Assembly: GCF_002940665.1 (NCBI RefSeq)
Contig: NZ_MIGY01000002.1
Coordinates: 558,001 to 622,000, forward strand
DNA from: Xanthomonas arboricola
Lineage (GTDB): Bacteria; Pseudomonadota; Gammaproteobacteria; Xanthomonadales; Xanthomonadaceae
Reading direction: 5' to 3'
Length of the DNA stretch: 64,000 nucleotides
The position numbers and the translations under genes were made by a program. Each line of letters starts with the position of its first letter. The first letter of the stretch is position 1. Shown one piece after another: positions 9,058 to 15,258 of this stretch. The notes beneath the pieces are model-generated. The model did not search any database. It saw nothing but the letters and a program-made list of their open reading frames with translations, and was not told the DNA's origin.

Positions 9058-9797
9058 TGGTGCTTGGTGTAAGAGCCCGGCCCGAGACTGGCGGCATTAT
9101 TCAAATTGACGAGCGCTACGAGAATCTAGCGCTCAAGCAGAAGGGCACTGTCACCACGGCGGGTCTCAATTCGGCCAACCCAAACAGCGGGATTGGCTTG
9201 GCCACGGTCACCGTGGGCGGGGGCAATACGCCGCTGATCGCGGTGAGCTGCCCGTCTTTCGTTGGCCTGCGTCGTCGCGCGCAGAGTGGCACCACCTTCA
9301 CCTTCGACCTCGTTTGCGAATCTACCAACGTCCCAATCGACTACTACGTGTTCGACACAACTGACGTGGCGCAGATGGCCTTCGTCATGACAAAAGGTGC
9401 GCGCTTCCGCAATCCATCGACGAGAAAGGTGGCATTCGACAGCCGCTATAAATACATGCGGGTGATCGGGCGGATGCGCACCACCGCCGGCACCAGTCAG
9501 GCGGACTTCCCGACGCAGTCCGATGGGGTCGCAATCGCACTTGGGCACACCGGTGCATCGTTCACCATCGTGAGCGGGATGATCGGCGGTGGTGGCGGTG
9601 GACCTGGCGGTGGCTGGGTGATGGACCGGCTCGGCTACGTCGCGGGCGTCCGCTACCGGCCAGGGGTCGCGTCTGCTCTGGGCATCAACACCTTCTACGT
9701 GCACGAGCAGGGAACGGGAACACAGCCGCCGGCGCCCTCAGGCACATACGGAACCATGCAGGTCGATTGCCTGCTGCTCAACGTCCGCAATTACTGA
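9057..9797 (+). CDS. Prophage tail-associated protein, unknown function
   Basis: A 246-residue protein without a family I recognise. It is beta-rich, has a Gly-rich hinge (GMIGGGGGGPGGGW) at about residues 179-192, and ends in MQVDCLLLNVRNY. No signal peptide or membrane segment is visible. It is the last gene of the tail transcript, coupled to the preceding gene by TGATG, and ends in a 7-base convergent overlap with the small exported-protein gene. The position after J suggests a tip or side-fibre accessory protein. Confidence 0.6.
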   Translation: MVLGVRARPETGGIIQIDERYENLALKQKGTVTTAGLNSANPNSGIGLATVTVGGGNTPLIAVSCPSFVGLRRRAQSGTTFTFDLVCESTNVPIDYYVFDTTDVAQMAFVMTKGARFRNPSTRKVAFDSRYKYMRVIGRMRTTAGTSQADFPTQSDGVAIALGHTGASFTIVSGMIGGGGGGPGGGWVMDRLGYVAGVRYRPGVASALGINTFYVHEQGTGTQPPAPSGTYGTMQVDCLLLNVRNY

Positions 9798-10234
9798 GCC
9801 GGCGCGCCGGCTACGCGCCGCACGCCGTTGCGGTCTTGGAACTTGATGATCCAGGGGGTTATCAGGTAGCCGGCCCGGCGGTAATAGATGGCCGGGATGT
9901 GGTTCTCGCGCGCGTCCTTCGCGATGCCGTTGACCAGCACATAGGGCGCGGCGGTCTTCGGCACCTCGCACCACTCCTTTCGCCCGTCGGTTTTGAGCGC
10001 CAGGGTGTAGGGGCCGGCGCCCTGGATCTGGCCGCACACGATGGTTCGGGAAGTCACCGAGGCTGCGCGGGCGCGCTGCGCGATCCGGGTGACGAATGCA
10101 TCCAGCGTCTCGCCGGCGGTCGACGTTTCCTGGTACAGCTGGGCTGTCCGGCCGAACTGGCTGTGTTCGCCGGCAGCGGCAGGGATGGCGACGCCAATAA
10201 GCGCCGCGGCGGCGGTGATCAGCAGTGCGTGCAT
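9791..10234 (-). CDS. Small exported protein of the prophage accessory region, unknown function
   Basis: A 147-residue protein from ATG at 10234. That start gives a clear signal peptide (HALLITAAAALIGVAIPAAA, cleavage near A/GE); a longer frame upstream (to 10318) would hide it. The mature part has two cysteines (VCGQIQG, EWCEVP) that could form a disulphide, and ends in ITPWIIKFQDRNGVRRV. I do not recognise the family. It is transcribed against the tail operon, the usual position for lysogenic-conversion genes expressed from the prophage, so a role in the host envelope or superinfection control is possible but not shown. Confidence 0.6.
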   Translation of the reverse strand: MHALLITAAAALIGVAIPAAAGEHSQFGRTAQLYQETSTAGETLDAFVTRIAQRARAASVTSRTIVCGQIQGAGPYTLALKTDGRKEWCEVPKTAAPYVLVNGIAKDARENHIPAIYYRRAGYLITPWIIKFQDRNGVRRVAGAPAQ

Positions 10235-10396
10235 TACGTTCTCCGAATGTGCTGCGCCGGTCAGCGCCGGCGGCGCGAGGTCATCTCGGCGCAAGGCCAA
10301 GATGCATGGCCCGCACATGCAAAAAAACGTTCATTTGAGCTATGCCTGCACGCGTCATCCGCTCGGAAAAATCCGACGCCATCGTGCGGAACTGGC

Positions 10397-10418
10397 CGAT
10401 ATGTGAAATCCCATATCG
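10397..10418. repeat. 22-bp inverted repeat upstream of the exported-protein gene
   Basis: CGATATG (10397-10403), 8-base spacer, CATATCG (10412-10418). There is no T-run on either side, so it looks more like a protein-binding site or an RNA stem than a terminator. It lies between the minus-strand genes at 9791-10234 and 10500-10703. Confidence 0.45.
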
Positions 10419-10499
10419 CTGCCAATCTACATCTGCCGGTCGCGGTGCCAAGATGGCCGCTCAACCCGCGAGGCGCCTGAGCAGCGCCAAGCCGGCCCC

Positions 10500-10703
10500 C
10501 TAGACGTAGCCCTGAAGGTCGTCGTGTGTGAGCACGCCCAGACGATGCCCCCAGGACGCGACCAGCTCGACAATCACCGTCGCCTCGGCAGGGAATGCAT
10601 ACAGCAGCTCTGCTTCGAACTGATTGAGCACTTCCAGTGGCTCTGGCGCGCACGCCAGCCGCTGCCGCAGTTGTTCGAATAGGCTGGGGGGCGGGGTGTC
10701 CAT
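10500..10703 (-). CDS. Small prophage protein, unknown function
   Basis: A 67-residue protein from ATG 10703 (MDTPPPSLFEQLRQRLACAP). The frame is open to an ATG at 10766, giving 88 residues, but that start would overlap the divergent gene at 10765, so the shorter form is preferred. It is acidic and Leu-rich with no signal peptide and no recognised motif. It is divergent from the gene at 10765 across a 61-base gap that holds a perfect operator-like palindrome, so the two may be co-regulated. Confidence 0.45.
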   Translation of the reverse strand: MDTPPPSLFEQLRQRLACAPEPLEVLNQFEAELLYAFPAEATVIVELVASWGHRLGVLTHDDLQGYV

Positions 10704-10726
10704 GTCGGCAGATTCTACGTCCCCCT

Positions 10727-10743
10727 GTCTCACACCCTGAGAC
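10727..10743. promoter_or_regulatory. Operator-like palindrome between divergent prophage genes
   Basis: GTCTCA (10727-10732), spacer CACCC, TGAGAC (10738-10743): a perfect 6-bp inverted repeat in a 17-bp site, lying between the starts of two divergent small genes. The size and place suit a dimeric repressor. No repressor gene is visible next to it, and no clear -35/-10 pair could be fixed. Confidence 0.5.
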
Positions 10744-10764
10744 GGCCGTGCAGATACTGCGGGC

Positions 10765-10989
10765 ATGGACAGAGCCCAACTCCGAACCCATCTGGAAAAT
10801 CTCGATGCCGCGGTGCCGGCGCTGTTGAAAAGCAGCCCCGACCGCTGTCACTTCTGGCAGGCCTTCGCCGGCATGGCGGACGTCATTGAGGACGGCGCCA
10901 TCACGGGCGAGGATGCCCAATTCGTCTCCCGGCGGCTCGATGAGATCTTGGCCTGGCATGGCCTCCAAGATACCGACCGCGACTGTTGA
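10765..10989 (+). CDS. Small prophage protein, unknown function
   Basis: A 74-residue acidic protein (MDRAQLRTHLENLDAAVPAL to the end HGLQDTDRDC) with mostly helical character. No family is recognised. The ribosome binding site is weak. Nine bases separate its stop from the SRAP gene, so the two are probably one transcript started from the divergent region that holds the 10727-10743 palindrome. Confidence 0.5.
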   Translation: MDRAQLRTHLENLDAAVPALLKSSPDRCHFWQAFAGMADVIEDGAITGEDAQFVSRRLDEILAWHGLQDTDRDC

Positions 10990-10998
10990 GAGGCGGCC

Positions 10999-11925
10999 AT
11001 GTGTTACTCCGCGCAGATCCGAGCCGAGTTCAAAGAGTTCCAGCGGGCGTTCGGCGCCGTGATGGACATCGACACCTATGTGAAAACCTTCTGGTGGGGC
11101 GAGGGCGCCCAGGCGCGGCGGATCAAGGCGCCACGCGCGATGGTGCGTGAGCTGCTGGAGATCGGCCCGCCCGAGCTGCAGGAGAACCTGCGCGCGGCGG
11201 ACGCGGCCGAGGCAGACACGCTGACCCGTGAGATTTTCGACCAGAAGCGCCGTGTCGGTGATGCCGAGCGGGCGCTGCAACTCAAGGAAACGAAGAAGGC
11301 GCGCGAGGATGTGCGCATCGGCACGAACAAGATCCAGCAGGCGCAGCGGCGCCTCGACACGCTCAAGGGCACGCGCGGCCAGGACGACAGCCGGATCTTC
11401 CCCGGCGTCTACTGCCCGGTGTTGGTGGTCGAGAACGGCCAGCGTGTCGTCAAGCCGATGCGCTACCAGTGCCGCCCGGCCGGTACGCCGGCAATGTACG
11501 ACCGGAAATTTCCCGGTACCTACAACGCCCGCCGCGACAACCTGGAAGGGTTCTGGCGCCGGCAGTTCGGCTACACCCACGGGCTGATGGTGGCCGACCG
11601 GTTCTACGAGAACGTCGAAGGACCAGACGGGCAGAACCAGCGCATCGAGTTCGTGCCGCGCACCGGCGAGCCGATGCTGGTGGCGTGCCTCTGGTCGCAC
11701 TGGCGCGATCCCGCAGGCGTTGAACCCGACCTGCTGTCGTTCGCCGCGATCACCGATGAGCCAGAGCCGGAGGTCGCCGCCGCTGGCCACGACCGGACGA
11801 TCATCAACATCAAGCCCGAGCACGTCGACGCCTGGCTCAATCCGGATCCGCGCAACCTGGACGCGCTGTACGCCATCTTCGACGACAAGCGACACCCGTT
11901 CTACGAACACCGGCTGGCAGCGTGA
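10999..11925 (+). CDS. SRAP-domain protein (YedK/HMCES family), abasic-site DNA-protein crosslinker
   Basis: A 308-residue SOS-response-associated peptidase family protein. Members bind single-stranded DNA, crosslink to abasic sites through Cys2 after Met removal, and shield them from breakage. Key residues are all visible: C2 (MCYSAQ), N176 (YNARRDN), E204 (ADRFYE) and H264 (GHDRTI). Compared with E. coli YedK (about 222 residues) it carries a charged, helical insertion at roughly residues 50-125, rich in Lys, Glu and Arg. A GAGAGG site precedes ATG 10999. It follows the small gene at 10765 and lies in the prophage accessory region, which suggests a role in protecting phage or host DNA under damage. 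Confidence 0.9.
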   Translation: MCYSAQIRAEFKEFQRAFGAVMDIDTYVKTFWWGEGAQARRIKAPRAMVRELLEIGPPELQENLRAADAAEADTLTREIFDQKRRVGDAERALQLKETKKAREDVRIGTNKIQQAQRRLDTLKGTRGQDDSRIFPGVYCPVLVVENGQRVVKPMRYQCRPAGTPAMYDRKFPGTYNARRDNLEGFWRRQFGYTHGLMVADRFYENVEGPDGQNQRIEFVPRTGEPMLVACLWSHWRDPAGVEPDLLSFAAITDEPEPEVAAAGHDRTIINIKPEHVDAWLNPDPRNLDALYAIFDDKRHPFYEHRLAA

Positions 11926-11956
11926 CCAGCAGCAGCCACAACCAGGATAGATAGCA

Positions 11957-12289
11957 ATGCCATCACGATCTGCACATCGCGCCGCGCTTCAGCGATCTAA
12001 GGAACCGGGCGTCATTGCTCCCGAAGGTGTGACGCTACCGCCTCTCCCTCGCGGTATGAACTGGAACAACCCTGTCATCGGCGATAAATTCGAGCGGGAA
12101 GAATGGAACCTCTTACGTGTCGGTCCAGGCGGGGCAGACGTCCTGGCAAGGGTTCGGCGTAATGGGGAAACTGAGGCAGCTGTGTCGCTGACGATCGCCG
12201 GAAGCCCAGTAATACCGCCGCCTGTAACGCTGCCGATCGCTCAGGCTTTCGAGGTGGCGGCCGAGTTCGCGCGGACCTTCCCCAGGTGA
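11957..12289 (+). CDS. Hypothetical prophage protein
   Basis: A 110-residue protein of unknown function. An AGGA site lies about 8 bases before ATG 11957. The N-terminus is basic, and the middle holds GMNWNNPVIGDKFEREEWNL and a short beta-like core. No signal peptide or membrane segment is seen. It is the last possible gene before the attachment region, 31 bases after the SRAP stop, and could be in the same transcript. Confidence 0.5.
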   Translation: MPSRSAHRAALQRSKEPGVIAPEGVTLPPLPRGMNWNNPVIGDKFEREEWNLLRVGPGGADVLARVRRNGETEAAVSLTIAGSPVIPPPVTLPIAQAFEVAAEFARTFPR

Positions 12290-12328
12290 TGGGGCGCCGC
12301 TCCATGATCCCCTCGACCGGCTAAAAAT

Positions 12329-12402
12329 CGTTCCGCAACTACGGCGCCCCCCCTTGTCGCGTAAGGCATGCAGAGCACTGAATTGCTGGTCATTGCGGAA
12401 CG
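12329..12402. repeat. 10-bp inverted repeat close to the attachment site
   Basis: CGTTCCGCAA (12329-12338) and its exact complement TTGCGGAACG (12393-12402), 54 bases apart, about 40 bases left of the tRNA fragment. It could be a pair of arm-type binding sites for integrase or excisionase, or a structured RNA. The non-coding stretch 12290-12801 otherwise holds only the att fragment and its terminator. Confidence 0.4.
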
Positions 12403-12442
12403 CAAAATCGGCCAAAGTGCTTGTCGTGTCTACTTCTCGGGT

Positions 12443-12501
12443 CGGATTCAAAATCCGCCGCCCTTAAAAGCGTGTGGGTTCGAGTCCCACCTTCGGCACC
12501 A
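12443..12501 (+). other. Prophage attachment site: 3' fragment of tRNA-Leu(CAA)
   Basis: The sequence from CGGATT to CCA reproduces the 3' half of a class II tRNA. It has an anticodon stem-loop with CAA, a long variable arm (CGCCCTTAAAAGCG), a T arm (GTGGG TTCGAGT CCCAC), the acceptor strand CTTCGGC, discriminator A and encoded CCA. No matching 5' half (GCCGAAG plus D arm) precedes it; the upstream bases do not fold as a tRNA. This is the pattern left when a phage integrates into a tRNA gene and rebuilds the intact copy at its other end, here expected left of the window. Confidence 0.85.
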
Positions 12502-12521
12502 AGATGTAGCAGCACAAGTAG

Positions 12522-12556
12522 AGCCCTTCTGGCATATCCAGAGGGGCTTTTCTTTT
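12522..12556 (+). terminator. Host terminator of the disrupted tRNA-Leu gene
   Basis: AGCCCTTCTGG (12522-12532), a short loop, then CCAGAGGGGCT (12538-12548) followed by a T-rich run. The stem has one G-T wobble. It lies 20 bases after the tRNA fragment and marks original host DNA right of the att site. Confidence 0.75.
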
Positions 12557-12801
12557 GTGCGCTCGGCTGCCGCCGGAGCGGGTGAATGCCTGCCGCTTTT
12601 TGCATCGCCGCGCCTGAGCCATGCCGTCAGGGCAGCGTCACCTTCTTCGCACGGCGGCGTGTCCCACTGCGGCGCACCGCTCATGGGTAGCCGCTGAAAA
12701 ATTCCGGCGAGACGAGTTCGGTTTGCCGCCAGGTGCTTGCAGGCACGCAACCATCACGCGCGGTGCGTACCTTGGAGAACTCTTTCAAGCAGGTGGCTTC
12801 C

Positions 12802-12978
12802 ATGGATTTCGATTCTTCGCAGCAACTGCGCATTTTGCGCGACATCCACGACACCACGCCGGTCGCCGACGAAGAGGCCAACTGGGCGGTGCGCGCCGGC
12901 TATGCGACACAGGCCGAGGACGGCGATATCGATCTCACCCACGAAGGCCGCAAGGCGCTGGATGACGGCCAGACCTGA
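12802..12978 (+). CDS. Small conserved-looking protein, unknown function
   Basis: A 58-residue acidic protein from ATG 12802, preceded by AGGTGG (MDFDSSQQLRILRDIHDTTP, ending EGRKALDDGQT). No domain is recognised. The frame is open upstream to 12733, but the ribosome site and compositional change favour 12802. It is the first gene on the host side of the prophage. Confidence 0.5.
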   Translation: MDFDSSQQLRILRDIHDTTPVADEEANWAVRAGYATQAEDGDIDLTHEGRKALDDGQT

Positions 12979-13146
12979 TCCGTCGTTGCGCCAATTCGTT
13001 CGATTCGCGAGCGGTGCAAGTGCTTCATCGAGCGCGTACGTTCCCCCGTCGATACGCGTGTGCGTGAGTGTGGATGGAGTTACACGTGCGCGTATCGTGC
13101 CGCCACCGACTGCATGCGGTGGAGTGGAGTGGCCTGAATTTCAGGC

Positions 13147-13174
13147 AAAAAAAAGCCCCGGCAATGCCGAGGCT
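13147..13174 (-). terminator. Terminator of tRNA-Ala/tRNA-Glu cassette 1
   Basis: Read on the minus strand: a 10-bp stem (13174-13165 with 13163-13154, one imperfect pair) followed by eight T. It ends the cassette 11 bases after tRNA-Glu. Confidence 0.85.
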
Positions 13175-13184
13175 TTCAGATGAT

Positions 13185-13260
13185 TGGCGTCCCCACGGGG
13201 ATTCGAACCCCGGTGTCCACCGTGAAAGGGTGGTGTCCTAGGCCTCTAGACGATGGGGAC
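13185..13260 (-). tRNA. tRNA-Glu (TTC)
   Basis: A 76-nt tRNA with GTCCCC acceptor, D arm CGTCTAGAGGCCTAGGAC, anticodon TTC in a CACCCTTTCACGGTGG arm, T loop GTTCGAATC, and encoded CCA. It is second in the Ala-Glu cassette and identical in its core to the copy at 13891-13966. Confidence 0.97.
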
Positions 13261-13308
13261 GCGTATCAAAACCTGGTTGTAGATTCCAGACGGCCTATGT
13301 CGGGAATT

Positions 13309-13384
13309 TGGTGGAGCCAGGCGGGATCGAACCGCCGACCTCCTGCATGCCATGCAGGCGCTCTCCCAGCTGAGCTATGGCCCC
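13309..13384 (-). tRNA. tRNA-Ala (GGC)
   Basis: A 76-nt tRNA: acceptor GGGGCCA/TGGCTCC, D arm TAGCTCAGCTGGGAGAGC, anticodon GGC in CTGCATGGCATGCAG, T loop GTTCGATCC, CCA encoded. First gene of cassette 1. Confidence 0.97.
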
Positions 13385-13853
13385 ACGATGCTGCGAGCCG
13401 GCAATCATAGCGACATCGATGACACTTGGGAAGTGGTCTGTGCAAAAAGTTTTGCGCGACCGATTCGCACGCGGCGGGGGATCAACGTGAGACGTGGCTT
13501 CGCGAGGAATCGATGAGTGCGCGCCCCGCAGACTGACCGACCTTGATGTCGTCTGCATGCACGAGTGTCTGATTGCGTAGGGTGTGGCGATGCAGTCGCC
13601 GTGGCATCTTTTGCACGTCGGTCATGTGCAACAGTCTGCGCACAACATTCGATCAGCATCGCAGCATCCTGCGTTTGCTTGCACCGCCGTCTGCGTAGCC
13701 GTGCCGGCAACCGCAGCAGGTGAGGTGCAAAGGTCCAGGTCGCACTACGCTGATGTGGAGCTGTTGCATCATCGATATCGACAGATGACACGCCACACTA
13801 CGAGCACCGCGTGCAGATAGCTGCGCACGCAATCGATGCTGAAAAAAGCACGC
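13385..13853. other. Non-coding spacer between the two tRNA cassettes
   Basis: About 470 bases with no ORF that looks like a gene and no tRNA-like or repeat structure I could support. It presumably holds the promoter of cassette 1 (minus strand), but no confident -35/-10 pair was found. Confidence 0.5.
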
Positions 13854-13880
13854 AAAAAAAGCCCCGGCAGTGCCGGGGCT
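13854..13880 (-). terminator. Terminator of tRNA-Ala/tRNA-Glu cassette 2
   Basis: On the minus strand: AGCCCCGGCA (13880-13871), one-base gap, the complementary strand (13869-13860), then seven T. A perfect 10-bp stem, almost the same sequence as the cassette 1 terminator. Confidence 0.87.
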
Positions 13881-13890
13881 TTCAGATGAT

Positions 13891-13966
13891 TGGCGTCCCC
13901 ACGGGGATTCGAACCCCGGTGTCCACCGTGAAAGGGTGGTGTCCTAGGCCTCTAGACGATGGGGAC
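13891..13966 (-). tRNA. tRNA-Glu (TTC), second copy
   Basis: Same 76-nt gene as 13185-13260, with TTC anticodon and encoded CCA. The repeat extends into the 3' flank and terminator, showing a cassette duplication. Confidence 0.97.
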
Positions 13967-14011
13967 GCGTATCAAAACCTGAGTTGCCATCCTGACGGCC
14001 TAAGCCAGGAA

Positions 14012-14087
14012 TGGTGGAGCCAGGCGGGATCGAACCGCCGACCTCCTGCATGCCATGCAGGCGCTCTCCCAGCTGAGCTATGGCCCC
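14012..14087 (-). tRNA. tRNA-Ala (GGC), second copy
   Basis: Same 76-nt gene as 13309-13384, with GGC anticodon and encoded CCA. First gene of cassette 2. Confidence 0.97.
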
Positions 14088-14158
14088 ACGAAACTGAGAA
14101 CGAAATGATAGCGGCCTGTTAATGCTCGTGCAAGTGCTTTTTCATTCCGGATGAGACG

Positions 14159-14179
14159 CAGCGTGCGTGCGGCACGCTG
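14159..14179 (-). terminator. Hairpin after the cytochrome c genes
   Basis: CAGCGTGC (14159-14166), 5-base loop, GCACGCTG (14172-14179): a perfect 8-bp stem 12 bases after the stop of the minus-strand cytochrome operon. There is no immediate T-run, so intrinsic termination is uncertain. Confidence 0.4.
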
Positions 14180-14191
14180 TGCGACAGCCCC

Positions 14192-14653
14192 TCACTTGAC
14201 GCCGTGCAGGTCGCGCAGCTGCGTCTGCCGTGCACCGAAATAGGCGGCCAGGTCGGCGATGTCCTGGTCGCTCAGCGCGGTGGCTTGGGCCGTCATCAGC
14301 GGGTGCTGACGATCGCCACTGCGATAGGCTTGCAAGGCGTGCGCAAGATAATCGCCGTACTGTCCGCCGAGCTTGGGATAGCTGGGGTCGATGGGCGCAT
14401 TGCCGTCGGCACCATGGCAATCGATGCAGCTCTGACCGGTCGCCTTGCCCTTGGCGTGCGCCAGCTTGTCGCCAGCCTCGGCGCGTCCGTTCGGCAGGCC
14501 GGCTGACGAGCCGGAGCCATGTTCGCCACTGGCGTGGCCGGCATCGCCGGCGGAATGGTCGGGGGACTCAACCTGGGATTGGGAGCAGGCCGCCAACATC
14601 AGGGCAGCGACCAGGGCGATGGCTAGACGCAGAGCGTGCAGGGCGTTCGGCAT
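14192..14653 (-). CDS. Mono-haem cytochrome c, membrane-anchored lipoprotein
   Basis: A 153-residue c-type cytochrome. The signal peptide ends in a lipobox (LMLAAC, Cys23), so it should be a lipoprotein. A His/Gly/Ser-rich linker is followed by one haem domain with CIDCH (C76-H80) and a likely Met ligand in HPLMTAQ. The domain resembles one half of a cytochrome c4 (PKLGGQYGDYLAHALQAYRSG). It is the second gene of a pair; the partner cytochrome starts upstream with an 8-base gap. The frame is open much further upstream, but ATG 14653 gives the lipoprotein signal. It probably carries electrons in the periplasm towards an oxidase. Confidence 0.88.
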   Translation of the reverse strand: MPNALHALRLAIALVAALMLAACSQSQVESPDHSAGDAGHASGEHGSGSSAGLPNGRAEAGDKLAHAKGKATGQSCIDCHGADGNAPIDPSYPKLGGQYGDYLAHALQAYRSGDRQHPLMTAQATALSDQDIADLAAYFGARQTQLRDLHGVK

Positions 14654-14661
14654 GTGGGCGC

Positions 14662-15054
14662 TTATTTGAGGGTGGACAGGTAGGCGGAGATATCGGCGAT
14701 GTCCTGCTCGGAAAAGCTCTGCGCCTGCGCTTGCATGGTGGGATGCTTGCGTTTGCCCTGGCGGTACTCGGTCAGCGCCTGGGTCAGATACTGGCTGGAC
14801 TGGCCGCCGATCTTGGGCACGCGATAACTGGGATAGGCGTTCTTGTAGCCGGTGACGCCGTGGCAGCCCTGGCAGGTATAGGCCAGCAAACGTCCGTTGG
14901 ACGGGTTGCCGGCGGGCGCTGCGGGCGTGGCCACCGCCGCGGCGGGCGCGGGGGCGGCGGGTGCCGCTGGCGTGACTGACGGTGTCGCTGATGCGCCCCC
15001 AAACGGCAGGAAGACGACCAGAGCGAGGCAAGCGGCGAGCGGCTGCGGGCGCAT
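14662..15054 (-). CDS. Mono-haem cytochrome c, periplasmic
   Basis: A 130-residue c-type cytochrome with a signal peptide (LAACLALVVFLPFGGASA) and an Ala/Pro-rich linker (residues 24-50). One haem domain has CQGCH (C61-H65) and a Met in HPTMQAQ. PKIGGQSSQYLTQALTEYRQ matches the corresponding stretch of the next gene, so the two are homologous halves, like a c4 cytochrome split into two genes. The start at 15054 is chosen because it gives the signal peptide; the frame is open to 15198. It is divergent from the RND operon across about 200 bases. Confidence 0.88.
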   Translation of the reverse strand: MRPQPLAACLALVVFLPFGGASATPSVTPAAPAAPAPAAAVATPAAPAGNPSNGRLLAYTCQGCHGVTGYKNAYPSYRVPKIGGQSSQYLTQALTEYRQGKRKHPTMQAQAQSFSEQDIADISAYLSTLK

Positions 15055-15258
15055 GGTTTCGTATCCGGAAGACTGATTGAACGTCCGCACGTGGGGGCGT
15101 GGCGGAACCGGTCCGAGTATGCCTGCGATTTGGCGCGGCGCAAACGGGGTGAATACGCGAACTTGAACAGACCATGACCTTTGGCGCATTGGCGACATGA
15201 TCGTTCGGGTGGTCTACTTGCCTACAACACCTGTTCACGCATCAACTAGGACACGACG

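Noticed and set aside
10727-10743. LexA box in front of the SRAP-containing transcript
   Set aside because: The palindrome GTCTCA-N5-TGAGAC fits neither CTGT-N8-ACAG nor the TTAGTA-N6-TACTAA form of Xanthomonas.
10261-11910. 549-residue minus-strand ORF
   Set aside because: It is antisense to the SRAP gene, whose motifs are clear; His/Arg-rich shadow composition.
12390-12605. 71-residue minus-strand ORF across the att site
   Set aside because: It runs through the tRNA fragment and terminator; such ORFs over tRNA sequences are common artefacts.
13180-14122. Small ORFs over the tRNA-Glu/Ala cassettes (for example 13180-13410 and 13811-14122)
   Set aside because: They are translations of tRNA sequence, shown by their near-identity in both copies.
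14192-15238. One 348-residue minus-strand ORF that could be read as a single protein
   Set aside because: The upstream two thirds are out of frame with the first cytochrome; two separate genes with their own signal peptides explain the region better.
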